This document shows positions 32,985 through 42,817 of a DNA stretch of 64,000 nucleotides, piece by piece (the stretch's first letter is position 1; every line of letters starts with the position of its first letter). Below the pieces are notes generated by a model. It ran no database searches and was not told the DNA's origin. It was given only the letters and a program-made list of their open reading frames with translations. Location: contig NZ_LT670846.1 of the NCBI RefSeq assembly GCF_900142435.1, positions 374,750 to 438,749 on the forward strand, given 5' to 3'. Origin of the DNA: Thermocrinis minervae. Lineage in GTDB: Bacteria; Aquificota; Aquificia; Aquificales; Aquificaceae. The position numbers and the translations under genes were made by a program.

Positions 32985-34341
32985 GCCTTTCCCTCAGAGC
33001 TTTGGAAGCTTCCTCTCTTATGATACTGGCTATGTCTAGTGTATTCATAATCTTTGATACTTCTTCCATCAGTACTTTTTCTACCTTTTCTGACAGTACT
33101 TGATTTATGACAGACTTCATTAGATCTTCCGTGATTGTATTCTTTATAGCCTCTTCTATCAATCTAGGTACATCTTCTTTGACGAATTTTTCTATGTACT
33201 CTGTTTGGTACGCTGATGCCTGGTGTACCGGTGGTGTCAGGATGTGTTCAGCAACAGGTTTTTCCTCCGTGTGGTAGAAAGATTCTTCCTTTTGAGTTAT
33301 TTCAGGAATAGATTCACTGATAGGTGCTTTTTCAAAGATCTTCTCAACTTCAGGAACTTGTTCTACAACTTGACTGACAGCTGGTAATTCGCTAGGTACT
33401 TCTTCCTCATGATGAACAAGTTTTTCTTTTTGGGTCATCTCGAGTAGCAGTTCTATTAAATCTTTACTGATATCTTTCTTTTCCACTAAAAGCTCCTCTA
33501 CCTTCTGTAATGCGTTAGTTAATTCTCTTTCCCTAGAGTATGTGTATTTGTGTTGTAAATCTATGGAGTCTACATCTATGGCAAAGAGTTCATCTAGCAG
33601 GAGTACGTAAGGCTTTTTGGAAAGTACAGGATTCTTTGAAAACTCCGTTAGAGTTCTTTGAGCTACAGCCCCTGATATAGTGTCAAAGACCACTACATCT
33701 GCGTCGTGAACTTTCTCTCTAGCTTCCCTTACGTTTTTTGCTACTATAATCTGTGCTGTATTGCCAAGTCTCTCGGAGAAGAAGTTTATTATGTTGCTAT
33801 CAAAGGATACTATCAATACCTTTTTATTTTCTTTTTGAGTTTGTTCTACATGACTTTCCAATTGCTTAGGCTCCGAGGGAAAGGTGCTTTCTATCACATA
33901 TTCTTTGAGTTGAGACTCTTCCAGAATGTGCTCTTCTTGTGGTTTAAGTTCTAAACTAGACCTACCTTCTACTTCGTACTTTGGTAAATTTATTTCTTCT
34001 GGAACATAACCACCTTCTATAACATGAGGTACCTTTTCCAAGGCTTCATCCCTTTTTATTAGAGTTTTTTTAGTGACGAGAAGATTTTTGGGATCTATAG
34101 GGAAGAGGTCATCCACTAGAACTATGTAGTGGCTATCCTTAAATTTTTTTGTGTACAGTTGGTTTATATCTTCCTCGGATATGGAACCTGATATAGCGTC
34201 ATAAACCACAAAGTCTACCTTAGTATCCACCAAATTTATAGCCTCGTCGCCGTTTCTAACGTCTATGACTTCATAGTTACTCAGTCTCTCCTTGAGCTGA
34301 TCTACTAACCCTTTGTCAAAGGAAACTAGAAGTATCTTCAT
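32965..34341 (-). CDS. Protein with two tandem receiver-like domains and a long helical C-terminal region
   Basis: A 458-residue protein with an internal duplication. Residues 2-95 (ILLVSFDKGLVDQLKERL, FVVYDAISGS, YIVLVDDLFPID) and 174-262 (VLIVSFDSNIINFFSERL, VVVFDTISGA, YVLLLDELFAID) share the same order of strands. The pattern resembles a CheY-like alpha/beta fold with Asp48 and Asp220 where a phosphoacceptor would be, but the receiver DD pair after strand 1 and the usual lysine are not conventional. The linkers are acidic and low complexity; the last ~75 residues (from EDVPRLIEEAIKN) are helical and resemble tails of localisation or polarity proteins. Its start overlaps the membrane-protein gene by 4 bases. 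Confidence 0.7.
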   Translation of the reverse strand: MKILLVSFDKGLVDQLKERLSNYEVIDVRNGDEAINLVDTKVDFVVYDAISGSISEEDINQLYTKKFKDSHYIVLVDDLFPIDPKNLLVTKKTLIKRDEALEKVPHVIEGGYVPEEINLPKYEVEGRSSLELKPQEEHILEESQLKEYVIESTFPSEPKQLESHVEQTQKENKKVLIVSFDSNIINFFSERLGNTAQIIVAKNVREAREKVHDADVVVFDTISGAVAQRTLTEFSKNPVLSKKPYVLLLDELFAIDVDSIDLQHKYTYSRERELTNALQKVEELLVEKKDISKDLIELLLEMTQKEKLVHHEEEVPSELPAVSQVVEQVPEVEKIFEKAPISESIPEITQKEESFYHTEEKPVAEHILTPPVHQASAYQTEYIEKFVKEDVPRLIEEAIKNTITEDLMKSVINQVLSEKVEKVLMEEVSKIMNTLDIASIIREEASKALRERLRELIS

Positions 34342-34949
34342 TGCCTTCCCCCAACGGATTTTAGTATATCATCTAAAATCTTTTTTGCCTCTTGTAGACT
34401 TTCTTCTGGTAGGAGTTTTGCAGTACCAATAGTAAGTCTGAGGGCTTTTAACTTATTTATTATATATTCGTCAGACAATAACTTCCTTTCCGTTTCCACT
34501 TTTATCTGATCGCTTCTGGAGACAAGGTTGAACAAACCTAATGCCAGCAGTATAAATCCAGAGAAGAATATACCAGTCCAAGCTGGGTTATCCATAAGGA
34601 CGTTGGTAAACTCTCCTATAGAGAAGCTCTTCGTATAAACGGAAAACACAGCTGCTGTTGATTTCTGCTGAGTGTAGGTAAAGGCCTGTATATCTAAGGT
34701 ATTGATGGTGTTGAGGGTAGCTATAACTTTACCCGTGTTGTCCCTTAATACAAATATGTTTATATCCTCGTAAGGGAGTTTTACGGATGAAGCTCCACTA
34801 TAAACATCCAACATATATTTAGCAAAGTTAGTGTTTACCTTTTTTAGTTTATTGTTGGCGTACAGTGTGAAGGCAGATATAGACCCAAGGACGGACAACG
34901 CCATCCCAAGGATCACAAGTATAAGACTTAAGACTGTGTTGCTTTTCAT
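34338..34949 (-). CDS. Two-TM membrane protein of unknown function, periplasmic sensor-like loop
   Basis: A 203-residue protein with helices at about 8-28 (LSLILVILGMALSVLGSISA) and 122-142 (WTGIFFSGFILLALGLFNLV), a periplasmic loop of ~90 residues between them and a cytosolic charged tail of ~55 residues with KALRLTIGTAKLLPEESLQE. The layout is that of a small sensor or scaffold, without kinase, HAMP or GGDEF motifs. It is translationally coupled (ATGA) to the double receiver-like gene and starts 3 bases after pmbA, so it probably works with the receiver-like protein. Confidence 0.68.
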   Translation of the reverse strand: MKSNTVLSLILVILGMALSVLGSISAFTLYANNKLKKVNTNFAKYMLDVYSGASSVKLPYEDINIFVLRDNTGKVIATLNTINTLDIQAFTYTQQKSTAAVFSVYTKSFSIGEFTNVLMDNPAWTGIFFSGFILLALGLFNLVSRSDQIKVETERKLLSDEYIINKLKALRLTIGTAKLLPEESLQEAKKILDDILKSVGGRQ

Positions 34950-34952
34950 ACC

Positions 34953-36275
34953 CTATGCCCCCACGGTTAATCTCTCTACAAGTACAGAAGGACTGCCCAC
35001 GTTACCATAAAAGACAAGATCATTACCTACTGCTCTTATATTCTTGAGTACTTCCAAAAAGTTTCCGCTGATGGTGATACCCCTCACCCTTTTAACCTCT
35101 TTTCCTTCCTTTAATATTATACCGCTCGCCCCCAAGGAAAAATCACCTGATATGGGGTCTACTGTATGAAGTCCCATGAGGTCTAGGACCAGAAGGGTTT
35201 CCGGGAAAAAGGTGGTCAAGTCTTCAAAGCTTGTGTTAGAGGGTTCAACAAAAAGGTTTGTGATACCAGAAGTGGGCAAGGTTTTGAATGAGTCCCTGAC
35301 AGAATTACCTGTAGGTTCTTGGCCAGACTTTAAAGCGGTACGGTAACTGTGTAAAAAACCTTTGAAAACTCCGTTTTTTACTACCAGGTTCCTTCTCGTA
35401 AGTATACCCTCCGCATCTACGGGAGAGGAAGCCAGGCCTTTTTCTATGGTTCCATCGTCTATAAGGGTAAACACTTCGGATGCTATAATCTGTCCCTCTT
35501 TTCCCTTCAACATAGTCTTGTCTTTTATCAGGGAATCACCCAGGAAGACGGAGGAAAAAGCCTCCAGGAGAGACGCGAAAGCGTCTCTGAAGAATACAGT
35601 AGGCATAACCTTACTTTCAAAATCTGAAGGGTTCAGTTGAGAAACTGCCTTAAATACAGCATCCTTTACCATGTCTTCTAAGGGAAGGTCTGCTAAGTAC
35701 CTGGAGGCTCTAAAGTCGTAGGATATACTACTATCCTCACCTTCCTGGGCAAGGACACCTATGGTGGAAATGAAGCTACTGCTAGCGTAGTGGTAGTCTA
35801 TACCGCACGTGTTAAAATGGTACACTTCCGAGTAAACACCTTTTAAACTGAGTTTTCTAACACCCTTTATCCTGTTGTCTAGGGTTTTGGCGAACCCCTC
35901 CAGCTGTATACACCTTTGGGCAAGATCTTGAGGTGTCACGTATAAGACGGTGCTATCGTAAGGGTTGTTTAGCTCACCCTCTACACGAGCGCAGAAGGGT
36001 TTGTTTGTATCATCCTCGGGAGACAGTTCACAAATCTCCACAGCGCGTTTGTAGCATTCTATAAGAGATTCCTCCGATAGATCTGTAGTGTAGGCAAAAC
36101 CTATCTTCCCATTGCGGAATACTCTTATACCTATACCTGTGTCTTGAGCTTTGAGCAGACTTTCTACACTTTCGGAGGATGTTTCTGCTAGGACTTTAAT
36201 GGCTGTATGTATGTAAAGCTCGTACTCGTAGCCTGGCTTTGCTACCCTTTCAATGGTTCTTTTTACTTTTTCCAT
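34953..36275 (-). CDS. pmbA: TldD/PmbA family metalloprotease-like protein
   Basis: Member of the TldD/PmbA pair that processes modified peptides and antitoxins. The 440-residue protein shows the N-terminal GIGIRVFRNGKIGFAYTTDL, a middle DFRASRYLADLPLEDMV, the ASEVFTLIDDGTIEKGLASS region followed by DAEGILTRRNLVVKNGVFKG, and the C-terminal LGASGIILKEGKEVKRVRGI. No HExxxH is visible, so this is the PmbA (non-zinc) partner rather than TldD; no tldD is in the window. The start is the ATG at 36275, overlapping the cdsA stop by one base. Confidence 0.87.
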   Translation of the reverse strand: MEKVKRTIERVAKPGYEYELYIHTAIKVLAETSSESVESLLKAQDTGIGIRVFRNGKIGFAYTTDLSEESLIECYKRAVEICELSPEDDTNKPFCARVEGELNNPYDSTVLYVTPQDLAQRCIQLEGFAKTLDNRIKGVRKLSLKGVYSEVYHFNTCGIDYHYASSSFISTIGVLAQEGEDSSISYDFRASRYLADLPLEDMVKDAVFKAVSQLNPSDFESKVMPTVFFRDAFASLLEAFSSVFLGDSLIKDKTMLKGKEGQIIASEVFTLIDDGTIEKGLASSPVDAEGILTRRNLVVKNGVFKGFLHSYRTALKSGQEPTGNSVRDSFKTLPTSGITNLFVEPSNTSFEDLTTFFPETLLVLDLMGLHTVDPISGDFSLGASGIILKEGKEVKRVRGITISGNFLEVLKNIRAVGNDLVFYGNVGSPSVLVERLTVGA

Positions 36276-36991
36276 CAACTTACTATTTTAAGGTAATGCA
36301 AGTATACAGGTGCGCACATAAGCAGGGAGTCAAGTCTGTCTGTGAAACCTCCATGCTCGCCTAGGATGTTGGAAAAGTCCTTTATGCCTACCTGTCTTTT
36401 TATAAAGCTTTTGAAGAGGTCACCACCTAGAGCTACGAGGGCTAATAGAGCTCCCAAATAGGGGTTTTTAAACGCAAAAAAGCTATACAACATTCCTGCT
36501 AGGATCCCTCCGAGAAGACCTTCCCACGTTTTTTTAGGAGATAGCCTAGAAGCCAGGGGAGTTTTGCCAAAGGTTTTCCCTACGTAGTAGGAAGCTGTAT
36601 CTACAACCCATACAAAGAAGAGCAGCTTTATAAGGTGTAAGCCACCAAAGCTTTTTATGGCAAAGATGTAAGAGGGTAATAGTCCACAGTAAGCCTGTAT
36701 AAAGAACGTTTTAAAGAAGGTGTCCAGATCCCACCTTCTCGAGGATATCCAAAGGGTTGACATAAAAAGAGCTACTGTTCCCATCTCCAAGCTATAGGCC
36801 GACATAAGAAGCACTACAGGTGCTAAAGGGTATAGTTCAAAAGAGAGAGCTTTAGAGAGCTCCCAGCTCATAACAAGGCTAACTCCTGCCAGAGCTATTA
36901 GGAAAATCCAAGGTGGTGCTAAGGAAAGCCCTAAGGCTGTGAAGACAAAAGTTATACCGATGAGTTCTCTACTTTTCCACGATGGCCCCAA
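36275..36991 (-). CDS. cdsA: Phosphatidate cytidylyltransferase CdsA
   Basis: Makes CDP-diacylglycerol for phospholipid synthesis. The 238-residue membrane protein (seven or so helices) holds the CdsA core SPKKTWEGLLGGILAGM, GDLFKSFIKRQVGIKDFSNI and GEHGGFTDRLDSLL. The N-terminal start is uncertain: a TTG at 36991, overlapping uppS by 23 bases, is the longest choice. uppS-cdsA order is the common bacterial arrangement. Confidence 0.93.
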   Translation of the reverse strand: MGPSWKSRELIGITFVFTALGLSLAPPWIFLIALAGVSLVMSWELSKALSFELYPLAPVVLLMSAYSLEMGTVALFMSTLWISSRRWDLDTFFKTFFIQAYCGLLPSYIFAIKSFGGLHLIKLLFFVWVVDTASYYVGKTFGKTPLASRLSPKKTWEGLLGGILAGMLYSFFAFKNPYLGALLALVALGGDLFKSFIKRQVGIKDFSNILGEHGGFTDRLDSLLMCAPVYLHYLKIVS

Positions 36992-37658
36992 ACTTCCTGA
37001 TCCTCCTTGAAAACTCCTTCAATGCTTTTAAGAGCTCCTTTTCGTCGAAGTCTGGCCAGAAAGTATCAGTAAAGTAGAGTTCTGTATAGGCTATGTACCA
37101 AAGGAGGAAGTTGGATATCCTCTTTTCTCCTCCTGTGCGTATTAAGAGATCGGGCTCTGGAGCATCTCCCATATCCAAAAAATGTCTAAAGGTCTCTTCA
37201 TCGATGAAGTTAAGGCCTGCTTTGATGGCCTTGTTTACAGCCCTTACTATCTCGTCCCTCCCTCCGTAGTCTACTGCCAGAAAAAGCTTCAATCTATTGC
37301 ACGACGCTGTGGTTTCTTCCACTTGCCTTATAACCTCCAAGAGGTTGGTTGGAAGTCTGTCCCTCCTCCCTATAAACTTAACCCTAACACCTTTTTCTCT
37401 CAGCTCATCCTTCTTCTTCATAAGATAGGCTTCAAACATGGAAAAAAGGGCTCTTACCTCTTCCTTAGGTCTCTTCCAGTTTTCCGTTGAAAAGGTAAAA
37501 AGAGTAAGGTACTCTATGCCGAGCTTTAGGCAGCTATCCACCAGCTCTTCAGCCCTCTTTACTCCCTCGTAGTGACCTTGTATTCTCTCCAACCCCCGCG
37601 CCCTGGCCCACCTTCCATTACCATCCATTATCACTGCCAGATGCCGCGGGATTTTCAT
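36969..37658 (-). CDS. uppS: Isoprenyl (undecaprenyl) diphosphate synthase
   Basis: Cis-prenyltransferase making the C55 carrier for peptidoglycan and O-antigen. Motifs over the 229 residues are HLAVIMDGNGRWARARG (diphosphate Asp), LTLFTFSTENWKRPKEEV, AVDYGGRDEI, and DLLIRTGGEKRISNFLLWY followed by ELYFTDTFWPDFDE. It is coupled to the CpoB-like lipoprotein gene upstream (ATGA) and to cdsA downstream. Confidence 0.96.
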   Translation of the reverse strand: MKIPRHLAVIMDGNGRWARARGLERIQGHYEGVKRAEELVDSCLKLGIEYLTLFTFSTENWKRPKEEVRALFSMFEAYLMKKKDELREKGVRVKFIGRRDRLPTNLLEVIRQVEETTASCNRLKLFLAVDYGGRDEIVRAVNKAIKAGLNFIDEETFRHFLDMGDAPEPDLLIRTGGEKRISNFLLWYIAYTELYFTDTFWPDFDEKELLKALKEFSRRIRKFGAIVEK

Positions 37659-38383
37659 CTCTGTTCTAATTTCTGTTTGGCTATCTGAGCCTCTGTAGAT
37701 AGAGGATACTCGGAAACTATGGCATTATAGAGCTCCATAGCTTTGTTTCTTTGGTTGGACTGTTCATAATACTTTGCTAGCTGTAGCATTGCGGATGGAG
37801 CTTTGTTGCAGTCTGGAAGCTCCTTTTTTCTACACTTTTCTATGAGTGTTAGCCAAACGGCTTCCATCTTCTTGTTATCGCCGAGATCTTTGTAAACGAC
37901 TCCAAGCCAGAAGTAGGCGTTGTCTGTAAGGGGAGTGTTAGGATATTTTTTTATGAAATCTATAAAAGCACTTTTAGCTTGGTTGAGTCTTCTAAGGTTG
38001 TACAGCTCAAAGGCGGATTCGTAAGCTTTCTGGTAGTCTTCTTTAGGTTGTTGCTCCACTTTTGCTGTAGGAGTTTCTGAAGGCATAGGTGTTGTAGGTA
38101 CAGTTACAGGAGATGTTACAGGAGATATATCCGTGTTTACCTTGTTTGAGGATTCAAGCTTTAACTTTAGGCTTTCTAGGTCTATGCTCAGTCTGGTAAG
38201 TCTGTTGGCTATGTTGTCTACTCTTTCTTCTGTCTTGACGTTTTTCTCCTCCAGCAGCTTTTGTCTTTCTTCCAGTGCGCTTATGCGTGACCTTAACTCG
38301 CCTATGGTTCTGTTGTACTCTTCTTGGCTTACGGTTACACAAGAGGATACAAATACGAGGCCGAGGAGTAGAAATCTCTTCAT
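37655..38383 (-). CDS. CpoB/YbgF-like lipoprotein with coiled coil and TPR repeats
   Basis: A 242-residue envelope protein. The lipobox VSSC places the lipidated cysteine at 15. Residues 20-80 form a coiled coil (ELRSRISALEERQKLLEE), then comes a Thr/Pro-rich linker (SPVTVPTTPMPSETPT) and three TPR-like repeats (YESAFELYNLRRLNQAKSAF, AYFWLGVVYKDLGDNKK, LAKYYEQSNQRNKAMELYN). This is the YbgF/CpoB layout, which couples peptidoglycan synthesis to the Tol-Pal system. TATAAT lies 9 bases before the ATG. Its -10 region shares the 39-base gap with the lysC promoter. Confidence 0.83.
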   Translation of the reverse strand: MKRFLLLGLVFVSSCVTVSQEEYNRTIGELRSRISALEERQKLLEEKNVKTEERVDNIANRLTRLSIDLESLKLKLESSNKVNTDISPVTSPVTVPTTPMPSETPTAKVEQQPKEDYQKAYESAFELYNLRRLNQAKSAFIDFIKKYPNTPLTDNAYFWLGVVYKDLGDNKKMEAVWLTLIEKCRKKELPDCNKAPSAMLQLAKYYEQSNQRNKAMELYNAIVSEYPLSTEAQIAKQKLEQR

Positions 38384-38386
38384 GAG

Positions 38387-38414
38387 TTGATAATTATAAC
38401 ACCTGTGGTATGAT
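38387..38414 (+). promoter_or_regulatory. Promoter of lysC
   Basis: TTGATA at 38387-38392, a 16-base spacer and TATGAT at 38409-38414. The ATG of lysC is only 8 bases after the -10, so the transcript should start at or next to the start codon. On the opposite strand TATAAT (38398-38393) lies in the spacer and could serve the lipoprotein gene. Confidence 0.65.
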
Positions 38415-38422
38415 ACTCAAGG

Positions 38423-39661
38423 ATGAAAAGGGTAGTCCTAAAGTTTGGTGGGACCTCCGTAGGTTCTTTGGAGAGGATAGAGAACGCTGCAAGAAGGGTG
38501 ATAAAGAAGGTTCAAGAAGGCTATCAGGTGGTGGTGGTCTCCTCGGCTATGGCTGGGGAAACGGACAGGCTCATAGAGCTAGCTAAGAAGATAATGCCCC
38601 TACCGCCTGAGAGAGAGTTGGATATGCTTTTAGCTACGGGAGAGCAGCAAGCTATAGCTCTGTTTGCGATGACTTTGACCAAGCTCGGTTATCCTGCTGT
38701 AAGCCTGTGTGGCTGGCAAGTCCCTATAGTGACCGACAAAGTTCACACGAAGGCAAAGATACTAAGGATAGGTGTCCAAAGGATTAAAAACCTCCTGGAG
38801 GAAGGTTATATACCTGTAGTAGCAGGCTTTCAGGGCGTGACGGAAGATTGGGAGATAACTACCTTAGGAAGGGGTGGCTCTGACCTCTCAGCGGTAGCCT
38901 TGGCATACGCCTTGGGTGCAGATTGTGAGATATATACGGATGTGGAAGGTGTGTTTACCACAGACCCACGCATAACGGACAGAGCGAAGAAGATACCCTA
39001 CATATCCTACGAGGAGATGCTTGAAATGGCATCTTTGGGTGCCAAGGTTATGCAGGCCAGGAGTATAGAGTTTGCCATGAAGTACGGAGTTAGAATACAT
39101 GTAAGGAGCTCCTTCTCGGAGGAGGAGGGAACATGGATAGTACCGGAGGAAGAGGTTATGGAGAAGGTAGCTGTAAGGGCTATAACCCTTGATACAAAAG
39201 AGTCGCGTATAACTGTGGTCAAGGTACCAGACAGACCAGGTATAGCCTACAGGATTTTCAAAGCTTTAGGTGATGCCCACATAGTTGTGGATATGATTGT
39301 GCAAAACGTCTCCCACCAGGGCTACACAGATCTTTCCTTTACAGTAAGTAAGGCTGATGCGCCTAAGGCGGAGGAGATAGTGAAAAGGGTGGCTCAGGAG
39401 ATAGGAGCTGAACAGGTAGTAAGGGATGATCATGTGGCCAAGATATCCGTGGTGGGTATTGGGATGAGAAGCTCTTACGGAACGGCCGCTAAGATGTTTG
39501 AGGTGCTCTACAAGAACAACATAAACATAATGGCCATATCCACCTCGGAGATAAAGATATCCTGTCTGATAGAGGACAAGTACGCAGAGTTGGCCGTCAG
39601 AGAACTCCACTCAGCTTTCATAGAGGAAGGAGAGGATATCAAGGTGGTCAACGAGGGGTGA
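38423..39661 (+). CDS. lysC: Aspartate kinase
   Basis: First step of the aspartate family pathway (Lys, Thr, Met, diaminopimelate). The 412-residue enzyme has [13 protein letters not shown] at 7-19, [49 protein letters not shown], and two ACT domains at the C-terminus ([16 protein letters not shown] and [19 protein letters not shown]), which bind lysine or threonine in relatives. It stops at 39661, directly abutting the convergent malQ stop. Confidence 0.95.
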   Translation: MKRVVLKFGGTSVGSLERIENAARRVIKKVQEGYQVVVVSSAMAGETDRLIELAKKIMPLPPERELDMLLATGEQQAIALFAMTLTKLGYPAVSLCGWQVPIVTDKVHTKAKILRIGVQRIKNLLEEGYIPVVAGFQGVTEDWEITTLGRGGSDLSAVALAYALGADCEIYTDVEGVFTTDPRITDRAKKIPYISYEEMLEMASLGAKVMQARSIEFAMKYGVRIHVRSSFSEEEGTWIVPEEEVMEKVAVRAITLDTKESRITVVKVPDRPGIAYRIFKALGDAHIVVDMIVQNVSHQGYTDLSFTVSKADAPKAEEIVKRVAQEIGAEQVVRDDHVAKISVVGIGMRSSYGTAAKMFEVLYKNNINIMAISTSEIKISCLIEDKYAELAVRELHSAFIEEGEDIKVVNEG

Positions 39662-40969
39662 CTACGGATACCTTCCGTAGACAATGGTAAAGTCTTTTAG
39701 CCTCTGAGCTAATTCCTGAGAGGGGAGGTCTTTGAGCTTCCACCTCCAGTTTCCTTTAGGTTTTCCTGGTGTATTCATCCTGGCCTTAATACCTAGGTTT
39801 AGAAGGTCTTGCATTTGCACTATTGCATACCTACATACAGACATGTAGACAAGCCTTATACACTCCCAAGCTACACTCTCCTGGCTTACCTTTTTTCCCA
39901 GGTACTTTATAAGCCTCTGTCTTCCAGTTGGTTCTAAGGCTTTAAACCATCCCTTTAGAGGTGGATTGTCGTGCGTACCCGTGTAGTAAACGCAGTTTTC
40001 TTTGAGGTTGTGAGGAAGGTAAGGACTGTCTTTCTCGTCAAAGGCAAACTCAAGGACTGCCATGCCAGTAAGTTGGTAATGCTCTCTGTAGTAGTGAACT
40101 TTTTCGTCTAGGTAACCGAGATCCTCAACCCAAAGGCGTTCCCTCGGAATTACCTTCAGAAGGGTCTCCAAAAACTCCTTGGTAGGCACCTCTACCCACC
40201 TTCCCTTTACAGCAGTCTTTTCTCCCCTTGGTACCTCCCAATAGGCACAGTAACCTCTAAAGTGATCGAGCCTTACCACATCAAAAAGCTTTAGTTGATG
40301 CTTTATCCTTTCCACGTGGTACTTAAAACCCTCTTTTGCAAGCTTCTCCCAGTTGTAAACGGGTGTACCCCAAAGTTGCCCTGTAGGGCTAAAGCTATCA
40401 GGTGGAACACCAGACACCACGTCAAGCTTAAAAAGGTGTCTTTTTGTGTAAACCTCCACGCTCTCCATAGCTGGGTACATGGGTAGATCTCCTACTATGA
40501 GTACACCCTTTGAGTTGGCATACTCTTTCAGAGTCTTCCACTGTTTGTAAAAGACAAACTGTTCAAAGTAAAACCTTTCCTTGATGGTTTTCTCTCTTCT
40601 CGACATGTAAGTAGCGTAATCTTCAAGCCAGCCTCTGTTTTCTTCGTAGAAACTTTCAAAATCACAACCGGGTTTGAAACGCGAAAAGGCTAGATCGAGA
40701 AGAACCTTTTTGTCTTTTATGGTCTTTACCTCGTGGTCCTTCAGCAGACCTTCCTGCATAAGGAGGATAGGACTTATAAACAGGTAGTTTCCGGCAAAGA
40801 AGGATATGGGTTCATAGAAGAGGTATCCTTTCCTGCACGCGTTGATGGGGAGGACCTGCCATAGGCTCTGTCCTGCCTGCTGCAAAAAGTCCACAAAGGC
40901 ATAGGCGGATGGTCCTAAGTCCGAAGAAGGTAGAGAGCTTACATGCAGGAGGATGCCGGCTCTTCGCAT
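39662..40969 (-). CDS. malQ: 4-alpha-glucanotransferase (MalQ-like, GH77)
   Basis: Disproportionates alpha-1,4-glucans. The 435-residue GH77 enzyme keeps the catalytic set: [15 protein letters not shown] (nucleophile Asp), LWVEDLGYL (acid/base Glu) and [14 protein letters not shown] (stabilising Asp). A divergence is visible at residues 40-62: where GH77 proteins read INPLGPTGYGDSPYQ, this has [19 protein letters not shown], so the substrate cleft differs. It is at the short end for bacterial MalQ (about 500). The start overlaps the glgB end by 31 bases in another frame. Confidence 0.85.
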   Translation of the reverse strand: MRRAGILLHVSSLPSSDLGPSAYAFVDFLQQAGQSLWQVLPINACRKGYLFYEPISFFAGNYLFISPILLMQEGLLKDHEVKTIKDKKVLLDLAFSRFKPGCDFESFYEENRGWLEDYATYMSRREKTIKERFYFEQFVFYKQWKTLKEYANSKGVLIVGDLPMYPAMESVEVYTKRHLFKLDVVSGVPPDSFSPTGQLWGTPVYNWEKLAKEGFKYHVERIKHQLKLFDVVRLDHFRGYCAYWEVPRGEKTAVKGRWVEVPTKEFLETLLKVIPRERLWVEDLGYLDEKVHYYREHYQLTGMAVLEFAFDEKDSPYLPHNLKENCVYYTGTHDNPPLKGWFKALEPTGRQRLIKYLGKKVSQESVAWECIRLVYMSVCRYAIVQMQDLLNLGIKARMNTPGKPKGNWRWKLKDLPSQELAQRLKDFTIVYGRYP

Positions 40970-42810
40970 GGCTTCAGTATAAGTACGGCTAAGGGTGGTA
41001 GGGTCAGCTTTAAAGAGTATGGTCTTGAGTGAAAGGGTACAGGCTCAGCCCAAACTCCCCCTAGGTTACCCACTCCGCTTCCACCGTACTCCTTGGCATC
41101 CGTGTTTATGAGCTCCCTCCAGAAGCCTCCCTTCGGTACACCTATGCGGTAACCCTCTCTGACCACAGGCGTAAAGTTACAGACTACGAGCACCATGTCC
41201 CCATCTTTTGACTTTCTAAGATAGCTTATTATGCTCTTTTCCCAGTCAGAAAAGTCTACCCACTCAAACCCCTCGGGTGAGAAATCAAGCTCGTGGAGGG
41301 CTTTTTCTTTCCTGTAGAGCCTGTTTAGATCCTTTATAAGAAGTTGTATACCCCTGTGAAGGTCGTAGTCAAGAAGGTACCAGTCTAAGCTCTTTTCGTG
41401 GTTCCACTCCTCCCACTGAGCAAGCTCACCGCCCATGAACAGGAGTTTTTTACCCGGGTGCGTCCACATGTAGGCATAAAGTGCCCTTAGGTTTGCAAAC
41501 TTCTGCCAGACATCTCCGTGCATTTTGGATATGAGAGATCCCTTCCCATGTACTACCTCATCATGGGATAGTGGTAGAACAAAGTTCTCAGAGAAAGCAT
41601 AGAAGATACTAAAGGTAAGACAATCATGATGGTACTTCCTGTATATGGGATCTTTAGAGAAATAGAAGAGAGTGTCGTGCATCCATCCCATCTTCCACTT
41701 CATCCCAAAGCCAAGACCACCAAGGTAAACGGGCCTTGATACCATAGGCCAGGCAGTAGACTCTTCGGCTACTGTTTGAACCCCTTCAAAGTCCCTGTAT
41801 ATACTCTTGTTTAGCTCTCTTAGGAACTCTATGGCTTCTAGATTCTCCCTCCCACCGTACACGTTGGGAACCCAGTCCTTCCTTGAGTAGTCTAAGTAGA
41901 GCATGGAAGCTACAGCGTCTACCCTTAGACCATCAGCGTGATAGACATCAAGCCAAAAGTGGGCGGAGGAGATGAGGAAGGACCTTACTTCGCCCTTTGA
42001 GTAGTCAAACACGAAGCTAGTCCAGTCTGGGTGGTATCTTTTCCTCCAGTCCTCGTACTCATAGAGTGCAGTCCCGTCAAAGTAGGCAAGTCCATGGGGA
42101 TCTGTGGGAAAGTGGGAGGGTACCCAGTCCAGGTATACGCCTATACCCTCCTTGTGCAGCGCATCTATAAGGTACATAAAGTCCTGAGGTGTTCCGTACC
42201 TGCTCGTGGGTGCAAAGTAGCCCGTTATCTGGTAGCCCCAGGATCCGTAAAAAGGATGTTCCATCACGGGCAAGAACTCCACATGTGTAAAGCCCAAGTC
42301 CTTAACGTACTTGGGGAGCTCTTCAGCAAGCTGTCTGTAGCCTAGACCCTTTTTCCACGATCCTAGATGAACCTCGTATATGCTTATAGGAGACTCTAAG
42401 GAGTTTTTCTCCCTCCTTGATCTCATCCACTCATGGTCTTGCCAGTTGTAGCTTAAGTCCCAGACTATGGAAGCATTGCCAGGTGGTCCTTCGTGGAAGA
42501 ATCCAAAAGGATCTGCCTTTTCAAGGCTCTTTGAGTCTCTTGTGATTATGTGATACTTGTACTTACAGCCTACCCAAACGCCCTCTACAAAGCCTTCCCA
42601 TATACCAGAGGACTCGTCCCTCCTCTTTAGTGGGTGTGAAAACTTGTTCCAGTTGTTAAAGTCTCCCATCACGTAAACGGCTTGGGCGTTTGGTGCCCAC
42701 ACGGCAAAGTAAACCCCACCCTCTTTTACATGAGCTCCAAACTTCTTGTAGAGCCTCGTATGAGTCCCTTCCTTGAAAAGATACACGTCGTAATCGGAGA
42801 AGATGGACAT
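40939..42810 (-). CDS. glgB: 1,4-alpha-glucan branching enzyme GlgB (GH13)
   Basis: Forms alpha-1,6 branches in glycogen. The 623-residue protein has an N-terminal CBM48 ([20 protein letters not shown], then NNW), GH13 core motifs [46 protein letters not shown] and [15 protein letters not shown] (nucleophile Asp, acid Glu, third Asp in order), and a C-terminal beta domain. The frame opens with TTG at 42846, but that TTG belongs to a TTGACA promoter element, so the ATG at 42810 is the likely start. With malQ it forms a glycogen unit. Confidence 0.93.
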   Translation of the reverse strand: MSIFSDYDVYLFKEGTHTRLYKKFGAHVKEGGVYFAVWAPNAQAVYVMGDFNNWNKFSHPLKRRDESSGIWEGFVEGVWVGCKYKYHIITRDSKSLEKADPFGFFHEGPPGNASIVWDLSYNWQDHEWMRSRREKNSLESPISIYEVHLGSWKKGLGYRQLAEELPKYVKDLGFTHVEFLPVMEHPFYGSWGYQITGYFAPTSRYGTPQDFMYLIDALHKEGIGVYLDWVPSHFPTDPHGLAYFDGTALYEYEDWRKRYHPDWTSFVFDYSKGEVRSFLISSAHFWLDVYHADGLRVDAVASMLYLDYSRKDWVPNVYGGRENLEAIEFLRELNKSIYRDFEGVQTVAEESTAWPMVSRPVYLGGLGFGMKWKMGWMHDTLFYFSKDPIYRKYHHDCLTFSIFYAFSENFVLPLSHDEVVHGKGSLISKMHGDVWQKFANLRALYAYMWTHPGKKLLFMGGELAQWEEWNHEKSLDWYLLDYDLHRGIQLLIKDLNRLYRKEKALHELDFSPEGFEWVDFSDWEKSIISYLRKSKDGDMVLVVCNFTPVVREGYRIGVPKGGFWRELINTDAKEYGGSGVGNLGGVWAEPVPFHSRPYSLKLTLPPLAVLILKPCEEPASSCM

Positions 42811-42817
42811 GCCTAAA

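Noticed and set aside
38100..38125. Short direct repeat (acaggagatgttacaggagatat) within the CpoB-like gene
   Set aside because: It encodes the Thr/Pro-rich linker and reflects low-complexity protein sequence, not a mobile or regulatory repeat.
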